From: Anisodus tanguticus
Taxonomy: Eukaryota > Streptophyta > Magnoliopsida > Solanales > Solanaceae
Assembly: GCA_034509755.1 (NCBI GenBank)
Contig: CM067539.1
Coordinates: forward strand, 54,773,513-54,837,512
Length of the DNA stretch: 64,000 bases
Direction of reading: 5' to 3'
Shown here: piece by piece, positions 56,330-64,000 of the stretch
Numbering within the stretch: position 1 is the first letter of the stretch
Layout: every line of letters starts with the position of its first letter
Translations under genes and position numbers: made by a program
The notes under the pieces: generated by a model
The model's input: only the letters and a program-made list of their open reading frames with translations
Told to the model about the DNA's origin: nothing
Databases searched by the model: none

Positions 56330-57273
56330 TCAACTGTGGTTCGGAATAGCTTTAGCGGATATTTTCTTCATTTCTCTTTTCTCCTAATGCTATTGACATG
56401 AGGAGGTGATTATTAGTTGAAACTACCAAGAAAGGAAATAACATTTACTAATTGAGATATTTGATGGTTAATTTAGGTCTCATTTTAAGAGTATTGCCAT
56501 GCTGTACGAAATCACATAACGCCATTAAATTTTGGAATGGAATCAGGATAAGAAAGCAGAACGCAGGGGAAGGGTTGCCCGAATTCAACGACGACTGGTA
56601 ATTGTGGAAGTAGAGAGAAAGATTATTCAATTAGAAAGCTGCAAAGATCAAGGATAAGTAAGGCCCTTTGAACTTTATCAGCACCTTTATTAAATTTTTG
56701 TAGTATTTGCACCTTTGAAAATCTCATAATTTCTTCCACTATCATACAATCCATTTTCATCTGGTAAATTTACTCATTCCCTTTCTCCCTAACAGTAATG
56801 CCATAAATATCTTTTGCTCTCCAACAAGTTTGTTAGACAGATATTTGGTGCTTGCATGTAATGCTGCCATAGCTTGGAGTTGAGTTCTTCTTTTTGGTTT
56901 TCCTATTCCCTTCTTTCTTGTTTTCCCCGAACTCTTCAGGAAAAAGATGCTCAATGCATGTTGGGTTGGCATTATATTATCTGGATCGCTTATTCTGTGC
57001 TGTGGAAGGACACAAGGGCGACTGGTGAATGGATAAGGTTTGTCCTCTTAGTCCTTTATTAAAGCCATGCTTTATTTAAACAATGAGACGTTTCGCAGAT
57101 TTGGAATAGAATATTTTCTGAATATGTGCTCATATATGACACGTGAGTGTGTGTAGTTTGAGGTAGGATATCCTTGATTTGGCGAAGTCAGATATTCAAA
57201 CTGCACATAAACTCAGATTACATCACGGATGGAACGGGTATATGACTGCTTGCTTCCATTACCACAAAGATAG

Positions 57274-58582
57274 TAGTTTGCAGTCTTCACATTTACTTTT
57301 TCATTAAAACAACTTTGCCTTTTGTATAAATTGGGAGATGATGCCCCCTTTTCGCTTTGTTTTCGGTGGTGAGATTTTGTCCTAGAGCATTTGCTGCTCA
57401 CGACATTTGAATTGTACAACTCAAGAGAGAACCAAGCTCCCATTCCCCAGCAAAGAATCAGGAAATACATCCGTCTGGGACTTGTTTGTTTTTCTTTCTG
57501 CAATGACTTATCATTTGACAGGCCCTTTGAAATAATATGTGATTTTTTCATTGGCTTCGAAGTAAAGATCATCATCACCAGAACTGGGCCACTGCATTCA
57601 TCTGGCAATATTCTTGCAAATTGCTCTTGGTAGCTTTACTCAAAATTCATTTTCTGATTCATCATACCCTTTTTCTACCATTTCCCATGTGTCGCAAGAT
57701 TACAACAATTATCATTATTCTCTTTCTTGTTTTGAAAACATTAAAACCAGTGGCAATGTTCACTTTCTATTTTATTTTGGTGCTTGTTTCAATTGCTCCG
57801 AGTTGACTACAATACTATTTTGCTAAGTATGTCAAGTTTAGTAAATTATGATATTGGTCTTTTGTAATATTTGACTAGGTACATTTAACTTTCAATTAAA
57901 TAAAACGTGTATTTTAGTCCTTTTATATGAAATATGTGATATTTAGGCCTTTTTTAAAACTATATTACCCTTAAATAGAGTAACAATAAAGATTTAGTAT
58001 AACACGTCGATAATTGAATGATTTAGCACAATTCTTTAAATTTTTGAAGATTCACATTCTGATGTAAATGTGTATATCAATCAATTGAAGGTTGAATATA
58101 CTTAACGTGGTATTACAAGAACTAAAATAAAAAATTTAAATATTTGAAGGACTAAAAGTGCTAAATTTAGTGCTTTTTGAAGACGCTATTATTCATGTGT
58201 TTCATCGTTGGGATGATAGCTCTTAATATAGGATAAGTTCAAATTTTTTTTTTTTTTGTAATTTACAGAATAGTTAATAAAATAATGTATTAAGAAATAA
58301 TTCATTCAAGGAAAATGAAGTGTTTGCAATCTCCTTGCGAATGTTTGTATGCGTATATGTACTTGTAATTTATTTGCGTAATTAGAATTTCTCAATAATT
58401 AATAACGCTTTGAAAATTGAACAACTTTTTAGACATATGAGGGTTGCTGAAATTAACCTTAAAGCATATATCTTCAATTATTAGGAAAACTTGTGAACCT
58501 AATACTAAATGCACAGAAGATGTCTAATTTTTACCCGTAATGAATCAACTAGGAAGTTGATATATTTCTTATATAACAAAAA
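57274..58582. other. Pseudogene 3' flank and AT-rich intergenic DNA
   Basis: The first 300-400 bp probably correspond to a former 3' UTR. The rest is AT-rich. No frame with domain similarity is seen on either strand. Confidence 0.5.
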
Positions 58583-58638
58583 GGGGATGTAGCTCAAATG
58601 GTAGAGCGCTCGACGGGGTTTGATCCCCCGCATCTCCA
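58583..58638 (+). pseudogene. tRNA-Ala remnant without anticodon arm
   Basis: GGGGATGTAGCTCAAATGG, then TAGAGCGCTCGA, then CGGGGTTTGATCCCC and GCATCTCCA. The acceptor stem pairs GGGGATG with CATCTCC, the D arm matches plant tRNA-Ala, and the T arm and loop are intact. Only 56 nt are present against about 73: the anticodon arm and variable region are missing, so it cannot decode. A and B box sequences remain recognisable. Confidence 0.8.
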
Positions 58639-58918
58639 TTCTTCTTTTTCTAATTTATTTTTAATGATTTAATCTATTCTAAATAACAATTCTGCTCATA
58701 AAGTTAACATAAATACCATTTTATTATTTACAAATCAATATTTGTTTTACAATTTGGTCCATTTTCAACTTCTTCTAAAATTAAAAAAAAAATGGTTTCA
58801 ATTTTAAATTGAAATAGATGATTTGAACTTTGAAAAACAAGTTTGAGGAATATTTTATGTCAAATAATGATTTTCACTCACAAAATTTCAAAAAAATAAA
58901 TAAATCAAGTGATGTCAT
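58639..58918. other. AT-rich spacer
   Basis: Nothing recognised between the tRNA remnant and the RTE target site. Confidence 0.6.
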
Positions 58919-58934
58919 ATTACTTTGAAAATAA

Positions 58935-60654
58935 CAACAACAATAACAACATACTCAGTAAAGTCTCACAATGTGGGGTCTGGGAGGGTAGAGTCTACGC
59001 AAACCTTATAGATACCTTGATAAGTGGAGAGGTTGTTTTCGAAAGACCCTCGGCTCAAGACAAAGCATAGGCACAAGCAAAGCAAGAGAAACGGTCAGAT
59101 CCGGATAAAAAATTAAAGCAGTATGAAAATGATGGTAACAAAAGTGAATAAGTCATGATAAAGCATTCTGAAAAAAGAAGTAGTAACTAACGCAGATAAA
59201 TAAGATAAACAAAGTACACGAAAGAACATACAACAGCAGAAATCAAATGACATGGATTATAAAACAATATTGCGCATACTAGTATGATAGGTTAAGCAGG
59301 GCTACAATAATAACACTACAACTACCAGTATATAAGTGTAAATAGGACTACACTCAACTACCTACTACCCTTCTACCCTAATACGTGCCTTCACAACCCC
59401 TTATTTAAGGTTATGTCCTCAATAAGTTGCGCATATCATGTCTAATCAACTCTCTCGAATACTTCTTTGGCCTACCTCTACCTCGCATGAACCCGTCCAT
59501 AGTCAATCTCTCACACCTCTACACTGGGGCATTTGTGTCTCTCCTTTGCACATGCCCGAACCATCTCAACCCCCATTCCCGCATCTTACCTTTACCGAGA
59601 CCACTCCCACTCTATCCTGGATATCATCATTTCTAATCATATCCCTCCTTGTATGCTCAAACATCCATCTCAACATCTTTATCTCCGCAACCTTCATCGT
59701 TTGGATGTGCGAAGTCTTGACTAGCCAACACTCCGCCCCATACAATATAGTCTGTCTAACCACCACCCTATAAAACTTGCCTTTAAGTTTTGGTGGCACC
59801 TTTTTATCGCACAAGACTCCAGATGTGAGCCTCCATTTCATCCACACTGGACCAATACGATATGTGACATTATCATCAATCTCTCTATTCCTTTGGATAA
59901 TAGATCCGAGTTACTTGAAGCTTCCTTTATTTGGAATGACCTGAGTACCAAGCCTCACCTCCACGCATGTCTCATGGTCGCTCCCATTACTATACTTGCA
60001 CTCCAAGTATTCTGTCTTGATCCTACTCAGCCTGAACCCTTTATAATCCAGAGTTTGTCTCCAAACCTCCAGCTTAACGTTCACTCCGCTGCGAGTCTCA
60101 TCAATCAGGACTATGTCATCTGCGAATAACATACATCATGGCACTTTTCCTTGAATTTATCGCGTCAATCCATTCATCACCAAGGCAAATAAGAATGGGC
60201 TAAGAGATGATCCCTTGTGCAGCCCCATCATCACTGAAAAGTGCTCCGAATCTCCTCCTACTGTCCGTACCCTGGTCTTGGCTCCATCATACATATCCTT
60301 GATCGCCCTAGTGTATGCCACCAGTACACCTCTAACCTCCAAACATCTCTATAGAACCTCTCTAAGTCTCTCTTCATATCCCTATACTACTCCACCAACA
60401 TCCTAAGATGAATGGCTTCTGTAGTCGAATGCCCCGGCATGAATCCAAACTGGTTCTCGAAATAGACACGCCTCTTCTCACCCTTATCTCCACAACCATT
60501 TTCAAACTTTCATAGTGTGACTTAGCAGCTTGATACCCCTATAGTTGTTGCAACTCTGGATGTCACATTTGTTCTTGTACAAAGGAATCATTGTACTCCA
60601 TCTCCATTCTTCGGGCATTCTTGCCTTCTTAAAATAACATTAAACAACTCAGTC
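58935..60654 (-). mobile_element. RTE-type LINE, 5'-truncated, with 16-bp TSD
   Basis: Flanked by ATTACTTTGAAAATAA at 58919-58934 and 60655-60670. On the minus strand it starts within the RT domain and runs through broken frames with LHKGSSLSPFLFALVMNGLTR-type and LFADDIVLIDET catalytic segments. It continues to the C-terminal region (QTILYGAECW, KMLRWMFEHTRRD) and ends with the GTTGTTATTGTTGTT tail. The endonuclease is missing. Frameshifts separate the pieces (about 60342-60157, 60132-59911, 59847-59566). Confidence 0.88.
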
Positions 60655-60670
60655 ATTACTTTGAAAATAA

Positions 60671-60897
60671 ACGCAAATTAAATGATATGGTAACGGGTCT
60701 GTTTCACGGGGTATGTTGTTATTGTTGGTAACAGGTCTGTTTAGACTTTAGACTAAGATTATTTAGTTGTTTTATTTTTATTTTTATTAATTATGATTAG
60801 TTATTCTAACAATTTCCTTTAGATACTAAATGAGCCCTAATTGTATATAAAAGTTATATAAATTCCAAATCAAGCATATAAAAGTGATAGTTTTACC
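60671..60897. other. Spacer upstream of the cyclin promoter
   Basis: AT-rich. It contains GGGGTATGTTGTTATTGTTGG near 60700, which resembles a tiny RTE tail remnant. Otherwise nothing. Confidence 0.4.
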
Positions 60898-61110
60898 AAA
60901 CGGTAACATCTCTTCCCAGTATCTTCTCACATAAGCTCACTCCCGTCCAACGGCTAGTTAAAAAACTAAAACACATCTCAACCGTTGAATCATTTTCCAT
61001 CTAACGCTCCTCATTCAAATATCCAAAGAATATGACCGTTAAAAGTAAAAAAACGCTCCTTTCGCCATTTTTGTCCCTGTATAAAACCCAAATAGTATCA
61101 CCTGAATACT
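60898..61110 (+). promoter_or_regulatory. Cyclin promoter with four MSA-like motifs and TATA box
   Basis: AACGG cores of mitosis-specific activator elements lie at 60899 (CCAAACGGTAAC), 60949 (CCAACGGCT), 60979-60988 (inverted, CAACCGTTGA) and 61035-61040 (inverted, ACCGTT). A TATA box, TATAAAA, lies at 61080-61086. MSA elements bind three-repeat MYB (MYB3R) factors and drive G2/M transcription in plant B-type cyclins, so this matches the gene downstream. The start of transcription is inferred to be near 61110. Confidence 0.75.
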
Positions 61111-61335
61111 CACACAAAATCTGTGGAAAAAAAAACGCAAAATCCAAAAAAAGAGAAGAAAGATCATCATAAGGGGGAAAAGAAAAGGAGAGATTAGAAG
61201 AAAAGAGGAATAGTGGCGACCGAAAATAGAGACGGAGAGGCGGGTAACGGTCTTCTCCATTCTTTTTTGTCATCGATTTTAACGAGTCTTGGTGGAGTTT
61301 TTGGACAGAATTATCAACAACAAGAAGATACTGAA

Positions 61336-64000
61336 ATGGATAACAAAGCTGTTGTTGTTCCTCACAATTTACCCAGAGGTTAGATTGAAAATCCGGGTTT
61401 ATCTTCTCTGTTTTTCAATTAAATCTCATTTGGGTTTTTCGTTTTCTTACACAAAAATGATCTTTTATTGTAATTTTAGTGGGTTTCTTGAAATATTTAG
61501 TATCAGGATGATTGTTATATTCCTTTTCTTTGATTGAGTACTGAATATCTGTTTCTGGGGTTTAATGGCTGACTTTTCTTGTTGTTAGACATTCAAGAAT
61601 GCGTGCTTATATTGGGGTTATTGTAATATTTATTGAATCCCTGTTTTGGATTTTAATGTAAGTTTTTTTATCGCTGATCTTTTCTCATTTTCAGACATCC
61701 AATTTTTTTTTTGTCTCTGTGTATGTGCTTATATAGTGGGGGTAGTGTTTGAATCATTTAATATTGAAAAGTTCGGTATGGTAGATTTTTGTTATATTCT
61801 TTTTGTTTTGATCGACTTTCTCAATTGAATTTCTTTTCGGTTTTGGTTGATGTAAATTGTCCCTGCTGATGTTTCTCGTTTTCAGACATCAAAGAAAAAA
61901 AAGTTTTCTTTTTGTGTTTTTGACTGTGGGTTTCTTGAATTATTTAGTACAGAGGAATCATATAATCCCCTCAGTTAGTTTAGGAATGAACTGTTTCATT
62001 CATTGATTGATTAAAGTTAGTTTCTTGGATGATGGTGAGTTGTGTTAGTAATCATGATTATGGATTTCATACTGATGAATTTTCTAATTTATATTGAAAG
62101 AACATTATCCTTTTGTCTCATGAGAATTCTACTTATCTTATCTTATAGGAGAAATGGGAGGAAAACAGAAAATAGGACAAGCCGCTGCAAAAAATAGGCG
62201 TGTGCTCGGAGACATTGGCAACCTTGTGACTGCTCCTGTTGTCGAAGGAAAGCCTAAACCGCAGATTACTCGTCCTGCTACTAGGAGCTTTTGTGCACAG
62301 TTGCTAGCTAATGCACAAGCAGAGAAGAACAAGGTGAAAATTTGCCTAACACAATGAAAATAATGGCTTTATGAAACATTAAAGGTTCTTGAAATGGTCT
62401 ATATAATTTGTAATTTGTTTTCTTTTTTCTGTAGAAACCACTTGCGGAAGTTGTCAAGAAGGTACCTGTCAAGAAGAAGGCATCAGATAATGAAACTGTT
62501 ATTGTCATAAGCCCTGATAAGGAAGTGAAGACTATTGAGGAAAGTCCTTTGAGCAGAAGAAAAACAAAGAAAACTGGAAAGACTCTCACTTCTACCCTCA
62601 CTGCAAGAAGCAAGGTTGCTATATATATATATTTATATTTTCTCCCTCTTTAGATGAATATATTACTAGCAAGCAAATTTAATATTTAGATAAATTTGTT
62701 CTTTCTCAGGCTGCTTGTGGACTTTCCAACAGACCAAAGAATGAAATTGACGATATTGATGCTGCGGACGCTGATAATCATTTGGCTGCTGTGGAGTATG
62801 TTGAGGATATCTACAATTTCTACAAGCTCACTGAGGTATATATATATATACTTGGTGACTCTTTTTCTTGTTCTGTTCTGTTTGTGTAACATAGTTAGAA
62901 TCTTAAATGCTACATGATTGTCTAATCTAGGACGAAGGCCGAGTGAATGACTACATGGAATTTCAACCAGAGCTGAATCATAAGATGAGAGCCATTCTTG
63001 TGGACTGGTTAATAGAAGTTCATAGGAAGTTTGAGCTAATGCCTGAAAGCCTTTACCTTACAATTAACATACTGGACCGTTTCCTCTCGGTGAAGACGGT
63101 TCCCAGGAGGGAACTTCAGTTAGTTGGCATTAGCTCAATGCTAATTGCTTGCAAGTATGAAGAGATTTGGGCACCAGAGGTATATACACTTTTCAGATCC
63201 TATTAGTCTGTTGTTTGCAGTTGGAACTCAATTTTCTTGATCTGTGCAGGTCAATGATTTTATACATATATCAGACAATGCATATGTCAGAGACCAGATA
63301 CTTCAGATGGAGAAAGCAATTCTTGGGAAGTTGGAATGGTATCTGACAGTTCCAACACCATATGTATTTCTGGTCAGGTACATTAAAGCTGCAACGACAC
63401 CATCTGATCAGGAGGTACTAATCTTTCTGGTTCATCTTTTGGCATTAGCCTTTTGGTTATCTAATTTACAAAATGACCAGAAAATGTATAAGTTATGTAT
63501 AAAAAAAAAGAGCAGCCCGGTGCACTAAGCTCCCGCTAATGTGCGGGGTCCGGGGAAGGGCCGGACCCATAAGGGTCTGTACGCAGTCTTACCTCACATT
63601 TCTGCACTCCAAGGCTCCCCTTCATATAAGTTATGTATATTAAGCAAAAATATACATATACATAATCAGTGTATAGGGTTTTGTATATTTGGCTATTAAC
63701 TCATTCTGTTGATATGTAGATGGAGAACATGGCATTCTTCTTTGCTGAACTTGGTCTAATGAACTATAAGACCATAATAGCATGCTGCCCATCAATGCTG
63801 GCAGCATCGTCCGTTTACGCTGCTCGTAGCACTCTCAACAAAAGTCCTGAATGGACTCAAACTCTGCAGCACTATACTGGCTACTCAGAAGATCAGTTGA
63901 TGGAATGCACAAAGCAATTGGTTAGCTATCACTTGGGTGCTGCAGAAAATAAGCTGAAGGCGATTTACAGGAAGTTCTCTGGTCCAGATAGAGGTGCTGT
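61336..64000 (+). CDS. CYCB1: B1-type mitotic cyclin, 3' end beyond window
   Basis: Exons: 61336-61378, 62149-62333, 62435-62614, 62710-62835, 62931-63179, 63250-63414 and 63720 to beyond 64000. All borders are GT..AG and the phases agree, giving about 409 residues so far. The start is ATG 61336 (MDNKAVVVPHNLPRG). A destruction box RRVLGDIGN lies at residues 31-39, followed by a Lys-rich linker and EYVEDIYNFYK. Cyclin box N has MRAILVDWLIEVHRKFELMP and a lead-in to ISSMLIACKYEEIWAPE; cyclin box C has MAFFFAELGLMNY and MLAASSVYAARSTL. B1 cyclins activate CDK at mitotic entry and are degraded through the APC. No lesion is seen. Intron 6 holds a SINE. B-type usually measure 430-470 residues, so only the C-terminal end is missing. 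Confidence 0.93.
63502..63624 (-). mobile_element. Au-type SINE in cyclin intron 6, internally deleted
   Basis: On the minus strand the head GGAGCCTTGGAGT joins directly to GCAGAAATG. The tail follows (GGCCCTTCCCCGGACCCCGC, TTAGTGCACCGGGCTGC) with a poly(T)-like end. The flanks TATAAGTTATGTATA (63487-63501 and 63625-63639) are a perfect 15-bp target duplication. The region between head and body, which carries the pol III boxes, is missing. Confidence 0.85.

Larger units (their letters stand above)
43070..57273 (+). pseudogene. DGS1: DGS1/NCA2-family mitochondrial membrane protein, decayed
   Basis: Exon-like blocks with GT..AG borders: 43070-43271, 44103-44219, 44308-44460, 47642-47779, 47902-48062, 50070-50170, 50859-50948, 51785-51857, 51933-51961, 55483-55606, 56547-56654, 56940-57037 and 57157-57273. 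Signatures include VLEDI..NLHYIQKNL, SERTKCIEINGSVQLI, DPEKSLSSLLVDMNG, EKLPEVNQEGSQWTD, FYTFRKRQKG, RYEKELMHAIQNL, VQKLKLDIEEAMLELDQILR, a transmembrane segment FFLSLFVIMLVRTWF, RRGRVARIQRRLVIVEVE and YDCLLPLPQR. DGS1 is an outer-mitochondrial protein that affects galactolipid levels; NCA2 is its yeast relative. Lesions: ATT where the start ATG is expected (43070), the coding segments expected between exons 3-4 and 5-6 (the latter with a transmembrane helix) not found, a one-base loss with an in-frame stop in 47902-48062, no GT at the donor after 56654, paired frameshifts in 56940-57037, and a TAG plus a frameshift in the last exon. Insertions fill the introns. Confidence 0.85.

Overview
The window is plant nuclear DNA. 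Genes have introns with GT..AG borders, intergenic DNA is AT-rich, and much of the sequence is transposable elements. Several repeats are typical of Solanaceae: Au-type and other tRNA-type SINEs, RTE-type LINE tails, Stowaway MITEs and a Caulimoviridae endogenous pararetrovirus (EPRV). A Nicotiana- or Solanum-like nightshade genome is the best guess; the species cannot be fixed from the sequence alone.

Layout, left to right. (1) 1-5317: the 3' part of a THOC7 (THO/TREX mRNA-export) gene on +, with a 4.8-kb last intron holding a SINE, an internally duplicated block, an RTE scrap and a non-autonomous hAT element with a perfect 8-bp target duplication. (2) 5318-10297: intergenic DNA with MITEs, then the leader region of the next gene. 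(3) 10298-11236: an intact one-exon RING-H2 E3 ligase of the RHC1A/RING1-like type. (4) 12375-15645: a truncated Ty1/copia element on -, abutting (5) a 5'-truncated, decayed L1 LINE (15646 to about 19041). (6) 20350-39451: two head-to-tail copies of a roughly 9.67-kb pararetrovirus genome plus a third partial terminal repeat. Each copy carries about ten tightly overlapping reading frames: small coiled-coil proteins, movement protein, coat protein, protease-RT-RNase H and a transactivator-position protein. Both copies are broken. (7) 40483-42235: an RTE tail and a second hAT element of the same family, carrying the C-terminal stub of its transposase. (8) 43070-57273: a DGS1/NCA2-family mitochondrial membrane protein gene that has decayed to a pseudogene, with many lesions and insertions (nested Stowaway MITEs, a solo copia LTR, an L1 3' end, a copia element). 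(9) 58583-60654: a tRNA-Ala remnant without an anticodon arm and a 5'-truncated RTE LINE with a 16-bp target duplication. (10) 60898-64000: a B1-type mitotic cyclin with four MSA-like G2/M promoter motifs, cut by the window end.

The intact host genes (THOC7, RHC1A-like, CYCB1) are unrelated housekeeping or regulatory genes and form no operon-like unit. The most unusual object is the pararetrovirus tandem. Its genome is large for the family, its frames are linked by short stop/start overlaps, and its movement protein carries a C-terminal retropepsin-like domain with the catalytic Asp position read as Asn. Differences between its copies concentrate at CAG/CTG triplets, which suggests that some of the apparent breaks may be base-calling artefacts at CHG-methylated sites. 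Two other structures deserve attention: a solo LTR flanked by 200-bp perfect repeats instead of a short target duplication, and a copia element that contains a second copy of the host exon-intron junction into which it inserted.
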